Assembly (NCBI GenBank): GCA_032622095.1
Contig: CP136063.1
Location: forward strand, 67,845,897-67,909,896
DNA: 64,000 nucleotides
Direction of reading: 5' to 3'
Origin: Siphonodentalium dalli
Taxonomy: Eukaryota > Mollusca > Scaphopoda > Gadilida > Siphonodentaliidae
The notes beneath the pieces were generated by a model. The model was not told where the DNA came from. It did not search any database and saw only the letters and a program-made list of their open reading frames with translations. Shown piece by piece: positions 25,201-36,229 of the stretch. Position 1 is the stretch's first letter, and each line of letters opens with the position of its first letter. A program made the translations under genes and the position numbers.

Positions 25201-28200
25201 TCGTGAAAATGTATAATTTGAATCAAATGGAACTGTAACAATTTAGTCAAAAACCACCACAAACCGGCAATAAAATGACTTCCTATGTAACAGTTCCTAC
25301 ACAGTAGATTTAGCGACAGTCAAGCCTTGAAATAGTGTGTGTCATTTGCAGAATGAGGTCCCCAGAGGGTGAATTTAGTGATACTACCCCGCATAGCGGG
25401 CTAGCATCACCAAATTCACCCTCTGGGAACCTCATTCTGCAAATGACAGACACACTATTTCAAGGCTTGGCGACAGTCTCCCTTTAAGTTACAGTCACCA
25501 GATGAAAAAGTAGGACTAGCCATTAATTAAAAAAAATTAACAAATATTTTTTTAAAACAATCAATATAATAAATCGAGTTGATGGCTTTTAAAGCAGTCG
25601 GTAGTAGCGAGCAGGCACCGACCAATTTATGAAGTGTGGCCTAAGGGCTAGATATATTTTCTTACCATGCAAAATGAGAAAAGTGACTATCTGTGGAACA
25701 ACCTACGACCTCACAACCGATCTTCTTGAATTCTGCGGACCGATCGCTGAATGCGATGATTTCTGTTGGACATACAAATGTGCTGAAATAAGAAAGCTTA
25801 CAATAAGCACACATTAACTCCTTCACCACAGAATGGATTCTCCTAATCAGTTATAAAAGTGTACATCGGAATGGTATATTATTTATTGGAGGGATGTTTT
25901 GATAATACAAGTGCAGAAGTCATTGGATACTATTGGAGGGACTGTTGATACTGCACAATAAGTCGATACTCATCACGAGCATCAAGAAATTAGTACTGAT
26001 TAGTCACCAACATGAGAGTATAACTAAATCCAGCCAATGTTGTGGTCATCTCCTATTAGAATCAATGAAAACTACAGTAATGTCCTAAATAATCGACTCC
26101 TTAACCACAGCAGAATTATAGGTAACTTTTCAGGATTTAGTCGGAAATATGGCTTGTTGCCATTCATCGGAAAGCTCTCACTGAGAGCTTTCAGATGAAT
26201 GGCAACAAGCCATATTTTCGACTAAATCCTGAAAAGTTACCCATAATTCTGCTGTGGTTAAGGAGTCGATTACTTAGGGCATTAATACTGTACTTCTATG
26301 CAATGCAAGAATTTAATTAAGTCATAGATAAAATTTAAAATATATTTGTGAACATGAAGAAATACATAAAATAACATGATAATTTGTAAAGAAATAAAGT
26401 TAAAGCATTTTTAAATTAATTTTGCAATCCGGACTGCCAGGGACTTGGGAAAGGCATGGGGTGATAACATAAGAAATGAGAAGAAAAAATACCTATTTAC
26501 CCATGTTTTATTAAGCCAAAACAAATTGAATGCGTGTTTCCCATAACGAGCCCACAAAAAAATAGGGGGCGGGCGGTAGGCTTTTCATTTTATTTTATTT
26601 TTTTCATTTTACTTTTTTATGGTCTCGTGTGGGCCATGCCTAACCACCATCAAACACCATACAATGACCCAGAGCAACCAACAAATTAGTGATAAAACTG
26701 ATATATTGAGGGGAAACATATAAAACAGATTTCTATTATCTTTAAAATGCAGGGTTTTTTTTTGCCACATCAGTCGTGAATTATGCACATGGGAATCGAC
26801 CCATGTGCGACCGCTATCGTTGAAAAGAACTTGTTCCCTTGTTCGAATTTCGGTTTGAATCAGCCTCGGAGAACATCCATGTTATAAATACTCCATATCA
26901 GCACAGACACGTGATTCTGGTCAGCGAAGAGGAACGATAACTCGTGATCTTCCGGTATAGCATCCGATCGTATTTTGACTTTCCGTTTGAAGAGTGACGA
27001 TGTGGCTTTGCGAAAAATCATTTATCTCGCGAGGCGAATCAGAAAAAATGGAACCACGCGTACACAGTTTGGTTAACAGTGCGGATGGTCGGTTTATAGA
27101 TTGATTTTTTTTATTTAAAACCAATAAAATGAACTTGGGATTGGGGGGGGGGGGGGGGGGGGGGGGGTTTGAAGACAGTCGGTCGGGTTACGGGAAACAC
27201 GCATTCAATTTGTTTTGGCCTTATAAAAAAGGGGCATAATTCTGTGAAACATAAAAAGACCCTACTCACATTCACACTAGGCCTGCTCTTTCATGTGAGT
27301 AATCAACATACAAAATTGGAGAGCAACTTGATAACTACAACCATAGATGAAGGAAGGATAGATACGTCACTCAACGTCATTTGATCGGCAACGCGCTCAG
27401 ATTCTGTCCGCCATTGCTAAAGGTAGTTCAACTCCGATTCTTCTAATCAAAACAGTGCTTTCTCATCGCAATAAAAAGAGGAAAATATGGCGTCCATTGC
27501 AGCTGAATTAATTGTACACCAACTGTCATGAATTATCAGAATCTCATGTTTCAAAGGGTGTCCGTTGTGGAGTAAGAAAGGTGAGTTTTTATGCCGTTTG
27601 AGACCATTTTTGTAGTAAAACGAACAAGAAATTCTGTATTCTATTTTTGTCATTTTCACCTGGATTAAGTTATGTTATAACGACTTTCAAAATGAAATTA
27701 ATTTAATACATCTCACCTGGTTGGATTTGGTAATTTGAATATTATGTATGTATGGGGGTACCGATCCAAACTTGTTTTATAGAAGAAATATTTCAATGAC
27801 AGCTGTCAGATGTCAAGAATTTCCATGCCAGTTTGCCACTACCAGGCCACAGGTGTGATCAGGTGTACTACAGTAATAATTTAGAAATAAATAGTCAAAT
27901 CAATTCACCAATTGGGCAGTTTACATGTCCTACTCCTAGATTATATTGTAGTTATTATACTATTCATAGTTTGAATTGTTTCATGTCCCCTTTATGTAAT
28001 ATATATCATTTGTTCATAACATATTTTTCATATAGTCTTTTGATCATTAGATGATATAATCACATTCATAATGCATAATGTTGATAAATGACATTGAGAC
28101 TGAGTGGGCATTAATTATAATTTATACACGTACTGGTCAGCTGTGTTGAAATATAATATCATCAGCCTTATTTATTAATATATTATAGCAATAGCTGAAT

Positions 28201-30302
28201 AGCATTATTTTTGTATGATAATTTATTATTGCTATCATAAAGAGGTGTTAACAACTGAATATGTAAACATGGTTTGCCAATGTATGTACTGGTGAGTGGT
28301 GTAGTACTGCATATGGGAAATATCCCAATATAAGATATTTGATACCAGTATGCCTAACCTGTAGATTATTTATAAATTAAAATTAAATGCTTCAAATTCT
28401 GTATCATTTCAGGAAGTGGACAGATATGTCAATAGCAACAACTTCATAACAGTGGTGGGTCAGAAAGTTACGTGTGCAACATACGTGAGGCGACAAAAAA
28501 AACCAGAGAGACAGAATGAGATGCAGAATGCAATGATGTGTTCAAGATAAAGAAGGAATTTAACTATACTTGTGTGAAAATCCTGGATAAAAATCTAGCT
28601 GATGTTTCATTGACTGTCAAGGAAAGAGCCACAAATGATTATAATATTTATAAGTTCATCATTAAATTAATAATAAATTACAAACATTGTTCATCCCTCT
28701 ATCACATGCCACATGGTACTTAATTATCCACACTAAGGCAACACCCATGTCCATATGCACATTATGAATCCCGGGGACTGTCCCCTCCAGTCTGAAAAAA
28801 AGTATCCTCTAGCTCCCAATAGCATTTCAAGATCCCATTCAGCTTCAGTAACTGTAATTCTCTAATGGACTATAAGTATGTTATCATACTAGTATATAAA
28901 AAAAAATCCAAATTGTACGATAATCATTAACTATTTTATTACTGTATGGATTATATTGCACAGTTTCAAAATAGCCTAGATACAGTTAACTATTATTCGT
29001 TGATATGTATTTTAATATCATAGTGGACAGAGATACCCTTTACATTCATGTTTAGGTTAATTCATATAATAAAACCACAAACACGCCTGTTTGTTGAACT
29101 TATTAGATGAAACCCCCTACAGTGATCCCCTACATGGAATCTCAAGCTGGGACCACCCCATAATGTGAAGTAGACTATTGAGGGACATGTATCAACAAAG
29201 AAATATATTCCCTGCCTTGTTTGTTCAATGTTATAAAGCCCCCTGTCGTAATGGTCAGAACATCTAAAAGTTTCCAGGTTTTGTACTGGTGGAATATGAT
29301 CTCTGTACAGTTGTTAGCCAACTACAGATCAACTACACGTATGTATCCGTGGAATGATAATCATAATGAGTAATATTTAGTAGGTGGACATATATTATGT
29401 ATGCATATACACGGAGTAGTGAACCCCTTGTAATGTCCGTTAAGGTATAATTATATAACTAAAACCAGTACCAAATCGTGGGAAATAAAACGCTTGTCGT
29501 AAAAACGAATATCGGGCAGTTTTTAATTATGCTGTAAACAACATCGAATTGCGGGCACTTTCTATTTCAGGAAAACCTTTCTTGAACAAAATTGCATTCT
29601 TAGGCATTCAGTTGATGTCACCTAAAATGCATAATGTTACAAAGTTAGTATAAAGTACTTTTATTACGAATATCTCTCCCCAACCTACGCGAACTCGATG
29701 TAAATATAACGTAAAATTATCTCCCCCTAGTTTTCTGAACTACCTTAACGCTTGAGGGCCAACGCAATGGCGACGTCCTGTAGCGTTACAGATTGATAAC
29801 CATGAGTGCGACGTCTATCCTATTTTTAGTCTATGCTACAACTCAAGTTATCATCTGGACACCAGAATAATCTGAAAATTCTAAGTAAAAAAGGGGGGTA
29901 ACTCATAAATGGTCAGTTTGAACCATGATTTGAATTTGACAGTGACTTTCTCATACCCGCTTGACCGTGTTTGTACATGTAGGACATATACCAAATTTCC
30001 TAAAATATTAAACATTCAAGTTATCATCCAGAAAAAAACAGTATGAGACAGAGATGGACATCACTCATTTCTATAATCCCGAAATTATAGAATTACTATA
30101 TATAGTAATTGGGGGGGGAATAATTTGTGACAAATATATATCTAGCATTTTGCTAAGGGTTGAATACTTACAAATCAAGAGGATAAAAGAAGAAAACGAG
30201 ATATTTGCCACGGTAGTCAGATAACTTTATCGTCTTAAATTCGCCATCTACAAGGGCAGTTCCCTCAAAGTCTGGTGCCTCTTGTCCGGGTTGTAGAGCC
30301 AT
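19141..30302 (-). CDS. PRDX: Typical 2-Cys peroxiredoxin (whole gene, 5 coding exons)
   Basis: Thiol peroxidase that reduces H2O2 and organic peroxides with thioredoxin, as an obligate homodimer. Five exons with GT-AG borders join in frame to 194 codons, the usual family length (about 195-199). Peroxidatic Cys48 lies in TFVCPTE after FFFYPLDF; resolving Cys169 lies in [14 protein letters not shown] (about residue 95) and the C-terminal KEYFSKN (YF motif) mark the hyperoxidation-sensitive eukaryotic class. The start is ATG 30302-30300 ([14 protein letters not shown]), 18 nt inside an exon whose acceptor is at 30321-30322. So either a non-coding 5' exon lies upstream, or an N-terminal exon extends the protein through in-frame LPPPGS. 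No signal peptide is visible in the part read, which favours a cytosolic PRDX1/2-type protein; a PRDX4-type leader on an unseen exon is the alternative. AATAAA lies 153 bp past the stop. Confidence 0.95.
19280..19721. mobile_element. MITE with ACCTGTGTTTCTGGTGAC ends
   Basis: ACCTGTGTTTCTGGTGAC at the left and GTCACCAGAAACACAGGT at the right enclose 440 bp with a C-run. It lies 57 bp upstream of peroxiredoxin exon 5. Related fragments are at 26555-26640 and 57795-57900. Confidence 0.85.
20484..20614 (-). CDS. PRDX: Peroxiredoxin exon 4
   Basis: The acceptor TTTCCAG and donor GAAG|GTATGT bound 131 nt. It encodes [20 protein letters not shown] followed by [19 protein letters not shown], the most conserved C-terminal core block of the family. 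A TTAA element (20641-21041) lies 26 bp upstream of the acceptor, inside the polypyrimidine/branch-point zone of this intron. Confidence 0.95.
20641..21041. mobile_element. TTAA element, family A, full length
   Basis: The ends are TTAACCCTTTACCCAACA and TGTTGGGTGAAGGGTTAA. Two core palindromes in inverted orientation are followed by the long right arm GGTTCCAATGATATCCATAT. Inserted beside peroxiredoxin exon 4. Confidence 0.93.
21340..22810. repeat. Degenerate tandem block of a dispersed mollusc-type repeat
   Basis: Units of roughly 130-170 bp with AAGGGCCATAACTC, GGAGCAAACCCATATTCGAA, CTTGACCTGTAT, CACATACCAAATTTGGTTCAG and AAGTTATCATCCGGAAACC. It often ends in GGACGCACGGACGG. It is not coding: the frames differ from unit to unit. 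It lies in a peroxiredoxin intron. Confidence 0.85.
22823..23590. mobile_element. hAT-type MITE, long form, interrupted
   Basis: Same plan as 45198-45643 (AGGTCCCC palindrome, GAGGTTCCCAATGG inner block, second palindrome at 23489-23580). A separate TA-flanked element sits in its first palindrome. Confidence 0.88.
22907..23251. mobile_element. TA-inserted MITE rich in TACCGCGGTA motifs
   Basis: Inverted ends TACCGCTATNCTYRAAGTAATTGACCA-like (22907-22933 against 23225-23251). Inside are many ACCGCGGT/ATACCGC words in both directions. The host MITE sequence resumes after TA. Confidence 0.82.
24346..24470. mobile_element. hAT-type MITE, left tip lost
   Basis: GGAGGTCCCCAGAGGGTGAA palindrome and right end ACACACTATTTTCAGACTTG. 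Confidence 0.88.
24506..24628 (-). CDS. PRDX: Peroxiredoxin exon 3 (GGLG motif)
   Basis: The acceptor TTTTTCAG and donor AG|GTAAGA bound 123 nt. It encodes [20 protein letters not shown], then the [13 protein letters not shown] stretch conserved in 2-Cys peroxiredoxins. A palindromic hAT-type MITE lies 36 bp past the donor (24346-24470). Confidence 0.95.
25321..25469. mobile_element. hAT-type palindromic MITE with perfect 8-bp duplication
   Basis: 149-bp palindrome, CAAGCCTTGAAATAGTGTGT to ACACTATTTCAAGGCTTG, with AGGTCCCCAGAGGGTGAATT arms. It is flanked by GCGACAGT at 25313-25320 and 25470-25477. Confidence 0.96.
25666..25782 (-). CDS. PRDX: Peroxiredoxin exon 2 (peroxidatic cysteine)
   Basis: The acceptor TATTTCAG and donor TG|GTAAGA bound 117 nt. 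It encodes [18 protein letters not shown] and then [18 protein letters not shown] carries the peroxidatic Cys, and Pro/Thr/Glu of this motif belong to the active-site PxxxTxxC signature together with exon 1. Family members usually have Leu in HLAW; here it is Phe. Confidence 0.95.
26075..26290. mobile_element. Mariner-like palindromic MITE, copy 2
   Basis: CAGTAATGTCCTAAATAATC to GGGCATTAATACTG between TA dinucleotides. Near-perfect hairpin around CTCTCACTGAGAG. Lies in a peroxiredoxin intron. Confidence 0.9.
27487..28550 (+). other. Possible spliced plus-strand transcript inside a peroxiredoxin intron
   Basis: Three blocks have good borders: 27487-27580 (AAAATATGGCG start context, donor AAAG|GTGAGT), 27803-27852 (acceptor ATGACAG, donor ACAG|GTGTGA) and 28413-28550 (acceptor ATCATTTCAG, TAA at 28548). 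The last block reads [20 protein letters not shown] then [26 protein letters not shown] follows at about 28672. Joined in that phase, the first block has an in-frame TGA after [14 protein letters not shown]; a one-base shift there also restores an open frame ([18 protein letters not shown]). So it could be non-coding, decayed, or a recoded or misjudged model. No family recognised. Confidence 0.25.
28551..30171. other. Peroxiredoxin intron, nothing else recognised
   Basis: AT-rich with no credible exon. The dispersed repeat at 29820-30065 is the only recognisable element. Confidence 0.5.
29820..30065. repeat. Copy of the dispersed CCATAACTC/ATCCGGAAACC repeat
   Basis: AAGTTATCATCTGGACACC, AAAAAAGGGGGGTAACTC and a second TTATCATCCAG block show one to two diverged units beside peroxiredoxin exon 1. 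Confidence 0.7.
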
Positions 30303-30320
30303 AGAGCCTGGTGGAGGAAG
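30172..30320 (-). CDS. PRDX: Peroxiredoxin coding exon 1
   Basis: Acceptor TTTATTACAG precedes 30320 and donor TT|GTAAGT follows 30172. The coding part from 30302 encodes [14 protein letters not shown], then the [18 protein letters not shown] strand-helix region of the thioredoxin fold. The exon ends after two bases of the Phe codon. The 18 nt before the ATG are open (LPPPGS), so the exact N-terminus is not settled. Confidence 0.93.
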
Positions 30321-30924
30321 CTGTAATAAAATACAATGATAACTTGTTAACTCCATTTATTTAATAACTAGATAAATCAAATGTTATCATAAATCCCAGT
30401 AATATCATTTATTTTTTTTAATGTTCCAAAAAGAGACTTTGGCACCAAATCATCCCAATGTTCCATAAATCTGCGACCTATTCACATGTACTGTAACTGC
30501 GTATTCATGTGTAACGGGCATTACTCTTCGAAATGAACAAAATATAGGTTGTTTTTGTCTCAAAACTGACATTTTATATTTGGCTAATTAGCACAAAATT
30601 TATGTTGGTCGGATGTGTGTAATATCTCAACTCGTTTATATAGAAGTATGAACATACTTCTAACTTAGATAACACACATCTCAAAATACACTATGCTGGT
30701 ATATATAGTATATATAAACGACAGCACAGAATGCTTTAATACATAACTCACATAGGAGTTTCTCACAAACTCGCCTCGGATAATGACATGGTGGCTGATG
30801 TTAACTAAAGTATCATAGCAAGTATATGAACAGATTATTGGATGCACAATATTATAGTACACCCCCCAGGCTATATTGCTATTTATTGGACAATAAATTC
30901 TGAGATTCCAACAGTGTCCCTCCA

Positions 30925-31165
30925 TTGGACCAACGTTAGTTATGCCAACTAAGGGATTCAGTTTCCAACATTGGGCCAATGTTAAGCCAGCCATGTGGTC
31001 TGGTTACCAACATAAGACCAACACTCAAACACTGTTATTATGTGTGTATTTAATCCAACTCTTTTTCAACGGTTTTTTTTTTCAATTGAGCAAAATTACA
31101 TTGACCCAATGTTGGTCGCCTACGTTGGCCCTATTCAGAGAATGGTTGGGCAAACGTTGGTCATC
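30925..31165. repeat. Imperfect inverted repeat with CCAACGTTGG words
   Basis: GGACCAACGTTAGTTATGCC at the left and GGGCAAACGTTGGTC at the right, with CCAACATTGGGCC and CCCAATGTTGG inside. Probably an old foldback element. Confidence 0.5.
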
Positions 31166-31586
31166 ATCACCATCATCATGACATGTCAGGCTAGCTGGGT
31201 AGCTAGTAGACCTAGAATTTATCTTCTAATTGAGGAACAGCATGCAGTGGCGAAAAATTGCAAAATCACTATATTTCTGATTTTCAATACTTTAACTCTT
31301 TGACCTAGCTGGGATTATCATTATGTAAGTAGCAACCTAACTTCCAGTTTCATTTCCATCTGGACATATGTTAAATCGCAATGTTTATTCTATTGTAAAC
31401 TCACTTTATACCAGGATTATTACCTTTTCTTATACTCCAATTGTTCATATTTATTTGCATCTTCCTGAAATTGCGGTTTGTTTTATGTCACCTAATTTTG
31501 CTGGTCAAAAACGTTGCAGAAAACAGAGATGAGACAAACTGCTTACTATTTTTTTAGATTGTATACATGGGCACTGATTTAAGTAA

Positions 31587-32223
31587 GTGCCACCGCAGAC
31601 GCTGCGATTAAAATCGTAAGTGGTGAAAAGCGCAGGTGGAGTATCCACTGCGCATGCTCACGACAATATCGCAGCCATATCATAGCAATCAAGCAACGTT
31701 TGATTTTTACCATGAAAATTGTAGTGTGACCTTGGCAACACTGTGGTCATAGCACGGTAGCTGTCACATGACCATGGCCACACTGGTCTCACATGCTAGC
31801 TGTGCTCGATCACATGGATAAAATGGCAATCTCATACGACTTCCCAGTCAAGAAAATTTTGGGCTGAAGTTTGTTAGAATGTGCTGCCCACCTCCCCCAA
31901 GGCCAAGCCCACCCACCCTGCCAAGTTTAATTCCTATAGTATTCTTGAAATGTGTCTCTTTGTGGTGTGATTCTTTTGGTGTGCGCGTTGTTTCGTAAAG
32001 GTGATTTTTTACGAAATAACGGGTATACAAGTAAAAAACATGTTAGAGTTATATATTTCTTTGAAAAACTCAAAACATTGGGCGACGACGGGGAAGTCGC
32101 ATGATATTGCCGATAAAATCGTACTGCAGACATCGCAGCACCATAGCATCTGCGGGAAAGCCACTTTTCTCTACCTGTGATTTTTCCCACTTACGTTTTT
32201 AATCGCAGCGTCTGCGGTGGCAC
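31587..32223. mobile_element. Harbinger-like MITE, copy 2, with insert
   Basis: GTGCCACCGCAGACGCTGCG to CGCAGCGTCTGCGGTGGCAC flanked by TAA. It carries about 300 bp more than copy 1, in the middle (about 31830-32100). Confidence 0.88.
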
Positions 32224-32788
32224 TAATGCTACTAAAACTAATGGATAAGAAATTTGGGCTCTTCTTGCTCCCGCAACGAATCGCAAACCTTACAGACATT
32301 TTGTTTCAATCCTAACCTTAATAATTGGCAAACAAATTGTTTTATTTTTTTTGCTGTCAATAGTGTCATATATGTTTGTATATAACTAGTATTTATCACT
32401 GGCTCTGACAAACATAAATATCTAAACAATCACTTTTGCTTTTATTATAACGCTAATTTTTTTCAAAAACCTTTGAGGTTGCTGATCAATGTGAGAAAAG
32501 GCTGATAATAACAGCTGATAATAACGTTTGCTCGTGATCGATACGAATTGTGGCAAACGTAACTAATGCATTCGATGTCACTCTATATTGACTTATTGTA
32601 CCTGCACAATAATTACTTACTTAATAATGATTTCTCAGTGAAGACGAGAGCAAAAACGCCGGCTGATTCTCACGTGAAAAGATTACTTGCAGAACGTGAC
32701 ACCGGAAAATACCGGAAATCCGCGAAGAAATGCAAGGTCATCTCCGGTATGCTGTGGGGCTCCCTGTGGGTTGAGATCGATTGGTATA

Positions 32789-32960
32789 GTAGGGCGGCTA
32801 AGTGTAAAATTATGGTAAAATCGTTCAGTTGGTGATACAAGCATGAAACTTGGTATGCATGATCAATATATAGTACTAAAACAAATTGCTCGACAAACCA
32901 ATCAAAATGGCCACCGGATTCAAGATGGCCGCCATTTTTCAAAATGGCCGCCGCATTTAA
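32789..32960. repeat. Left terminal inverted repeat of the 3.6-kb element
   Basis: Pairs with 36230-36413 reversed. It starts GTAGGGCGGCTAAGTG and ends in three copies of an ATGGCCGCC-type motif. Confidence 0.85.
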
Positions 32961-33235
32961 CTTCTACCCAGTATATAAGATACACTAACCACTTTTCGGT
33001 TCTTTCTTTGTTACGATATATAAGTAAATCATCCCTTTAAATGTTGCGTTATCATAAGTATGCAAAAATATTATTATTTTTTCGGAATTTATAGATTATT
33101 TTTACAGGGTTTTTTTCCTCAAAATTCTTTTAAAAAATAGAGGAGCATAAACATGGTCACGACGTGCTTATGACTTTCTCAGACACAGTTAGTTCTGTAA
33201 TATCCCAAGCTTGTAAATATAATTAAGCGCTACAA

Positions 33236-33779
33236 TTGTTGGAGCAGCAGAAATCATTCGCAAACATATGCTTGAACATCGTACCAAATTTGACAACAAG
33301 TTCTGCAATTGTATGTATGATCGAGCATGGTGCTGACATCAAGTCACAGCTTACAAATGGTGCAACAAAGTCTGATTTAGCAATCGGGCACTTATTACAA
33401 ATCAACTGTTTCTCATCTAGATACAAGGACAAAGCCTTTTATCATCGCCACTGTCAAGACTGTGAAACACCATTCCCTATATACACTGGCATCACTTTGT
33501 ACGCAAAAAAAAGGAAACGAAACCTGATTTTACATGTTCTATGAAAACTGACTGAGTATATCTTATGATCATGTCATGGACATCTCAAACCAGCTTGGAG
33601 AGGTTGTTGTTAAACAGTATCAAACAGATGGAGTTGTGTGTCCACCTATATTGAGAAAAGGCTTGTTCACCACATCTGCTTTGGACAATATTGACCACAA
33701 CCCTACATCAACTATCAGCACATCATCTTTACACGGGACAAATATTTCTATGTTTCAGTATCCGCATCCAGATAATTAA
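33236..33779 (+). pseudogene. Transposase-like protein, N-terminal blocks
   Basis: Two frames, 33236-33544 and 33576-33779, in different phases. The first holds IEHGADIKSQLTNGATKSDL and DKAFYHRHCQDCETPFPIYT. The second holds GVVCPPILRKGLFTTSALDN and IDHNPTSTIS. These blocks co-occur in the same order in the uncharacterised family. A frameshift and stop separate them. Confidence 0.7.
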
Positions 33780-34063
33780 GGCGAGCAGCAACATCTTGAC
33801 TTCAGTTCTGGAAAAACGAAACAAATCCCACACCTTCTAGACTCGTATACAAATGTTCCACCTGTCTATTTAAAAGATGTAAAGCCAAACCCACCAACCA
33901 ACACCGGCTTTGATCTACCTGGTTCAACTGTTTTTCAAAAACATCTTCGGCTGGATTATGAGTGGTTGAAAAAGGTCGCGTCAACAGAAGTACATAAATA
34001 ACGTGGCCAGCTCATCATGCGACTCAAAAGAGAGGTCATCAGTTTGGTGTAGCAATAACCTCA

Positions 34064-34892
34064 ATGTCACCTCTGTTGCGTGATCAGGCTCACTCATTAA
34101 CCACGATAAAACATCGCATGCACAAAATTAATGAATCGGTTCAACTTCTAAACTCAGTACGGACACTGATCATTACTGCAGACCAGCCTATGTGTGCATT
34201 GGCTAAGCAGATACAGTGGCAGTGGCCAGACTTATATGGTGAGGACAAATATGCTGTTATGCTTGGAGGGTTACATCTGGAATTGGATGCTCTAACATGT
34301 AGTCTGTTCAAACTCATGCAATTTGCACACTCAGAATACTGCAGTCGGGATTTATCCGATGTTGATAGTACGCACTCAAATTTCAATGACTGGTGTAAAA
34401 GTAAATGTGCTTAGTCCACAGTTCTGGAGTTTGGTTCTTGACATTGAATTGACAATTTTACTGCTACCTATTCACCTCAGAGACATGATGACAATAGAGA
34501 AGAAACATCCCAGCATAGCAATTGAATTTCACAGAGGGAACTTTGTTGTATACAAGACTGAAAGAAACTTCTCAAGTATGACAATAGACCAGGCCCATGA
34601 ACAGCACAATGCAGTCATGAAAAGGGATGGAGGAGCAATTGGGATAACTGAGGATGAAGCACATTCAATAGATGGATGGTCGCTAGTCCAGAATTATGTT
34701 GCCTTATTTCTGATTATGATAATATTGCTTGTACAAAGGATATCACATAAGAAACCAAGCATCACGAGGAGACAATTGCATATAAAAAAACATTTTTTCA
34801 ATAATGTGAATAACCTCACAGACATGACACAAGAAATGGGAAATCCGTTTTCTGATGACTCTACAGACCTCTTGGCATTGGACACCAGATAA
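34064..34892 (+). pseudogene. Transposase-like protein, central (candidate catalytic) blocks
   Basis: Frames 34064-34414 and 34323-34892 overlap with a frame change near 34400. The first reads LIITADQPMCALAKQIQWQW and MLGGLHLELDAL. The second reads HLRDMMTIEKKHPSIAIEFH and MTIDQAHEQHNAVMKRDGGA. A strand with Asp (TADQP), a later HLRDM region and a helix with Glu (DQAHEQ) are arranged as in DDE/RNase-H-like transposases. The assignment of these residues as catalytic is my inference. Material normally between GGLHLE and HLRDM appears deleted. Confidence 0.65.
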
Positions 34893-35099
34893 AATACAGA
34901 CATATTGCCATAAATATAAGAGAACTGACATCGTGTTTGACAAGACAATGAAACAGGAAACTAGGTCAAGGCGCGGAAAAGGAATCAGGAGAATGGTATC
35001 AGGATCTAGCAAAACTAGCAGACTGGCATAGCTTTCTTCACGATGACAACAAAACAGAGCTACTAGTATTTCACTTCCTTGCTGACAAGATCATAACTG

Positions 35100-35987
35100 T
35101 TATTACGGACAATGGCATTGTTGTTACCAAAGGTGAACATGTACAAAGTAACAATGAACTTAATTTGGATATTCTTGCACCATGTACACACGAAAAGGCC
35201 GATACACGGATATTTGTGGATGCAAAACACGCAGTTATCAACCAACACAACAGCATCATAATCCAAGCCAATGATACGGATGTAGTGATTATAGCTGTAA
35301 TTATATACCCAAGTTTGAAAGCATTCGGTCATAGAAAGACATTCAGAGGGATTCCAATACATGAGATTGTTTCACCAATAGGTACAACAAAATGGTATGG
35401 AATTCTCTTTTTCCATGCAATTAGTAGATGTGATGTGGTATCTGCATTTCGCGGGAAAGGAAAAAAGTCTGCATGGCAGGCATGGAAAGTATTTCCAGAA
35501 GCTTTACCAATTTTCTCCAGACTTGGCAATTCTCGAGTGTCCATCACAGAACATAACATTGCAGTAATCGAGAGATTCGTTATAATAATGTACGACCGTT
35601 CAAATACATCCAATGACATTAATGAAGCCAGACTAGACTTTTTTTGCACGGAAACAGAGACCATACAATTCTATTCCACCTACAACATGTACAAGGTCTA
35701 CGCTGTTGTTGCAGCATGTCAAGCGAGCCGCATACGAGGCAGTGCATATATAGGGGCAATCATTGGCACGTAAACCAGCTTACCCGAGTCCTGCATATTG
35801 GGGATGGGCAGAAAATGGCAGTCACTGGGAACCATTTTGGACGGAGCTTCCACCAATTGCCAAATGTTGCAGTCAGTTGACCAAATGCGGCTGCAAGAAT
35901 GCGTATAGTGGGCGATGCACATGCTACATGTTGGGCTTCCATGCACCACTTTATGCAGTTTTTGCTGCCAAGTTTAAAAGACTCTAA
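35100..35987 (+). pseudogene. Transposase-like protein, C-terminal blocks with Cys-rich tail
   Basis: The frame read at 35165-35773 holds NDTDVVIIAVIIYPSL, SRCDVVSAFRGKGKKSAWQA and ERFVIIMYDRS. After a frameshift, 35763-35987 gives PAYPSPAYWGWAENGSHWEP and a cysteine-rich tail (KCGCKNAYSGRCTCYMLGF). The DTD and CDVVS acid clusters and the CxC tail are constant in the family. The tail could bind metal or DNA; that is inference. Confidence 0.7.
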
Positions 35988-36229
35988 GAACTGATAGTAA
36001 TGAATATATGTAGCTATCCCAGTACTAACATCATAAATAGTGTGAGGTTAAATTGTTTTTTTTTTCACCATCTGAAAGTTAAGTGATATAAAAATGCCAA
36101 AATTTTGAAACGAAACAGCTAATTTATTACAATATATTGTTTTAATATACTCAGGATGTGTTTTAATTTCAATTCACCCTTTAAAAATGACATAAGATCT
36201 CTTGTTTGAGTGATACGTCGATAAAATCG

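Noticed and set aside
27141-27167. G-run as a regulatory quadruplex
   Set aside because: A single homopolymer of about 25 G, more likely a slippage tract or sequencing artefact; no repeated G-tract architecture as at 48733-49116.
35719-35949. Minus-strand frames over the transposon 3' end
   Set aside because: They are shadows of the plus-strand transposase-like reading frame, which has the conserved motifs.
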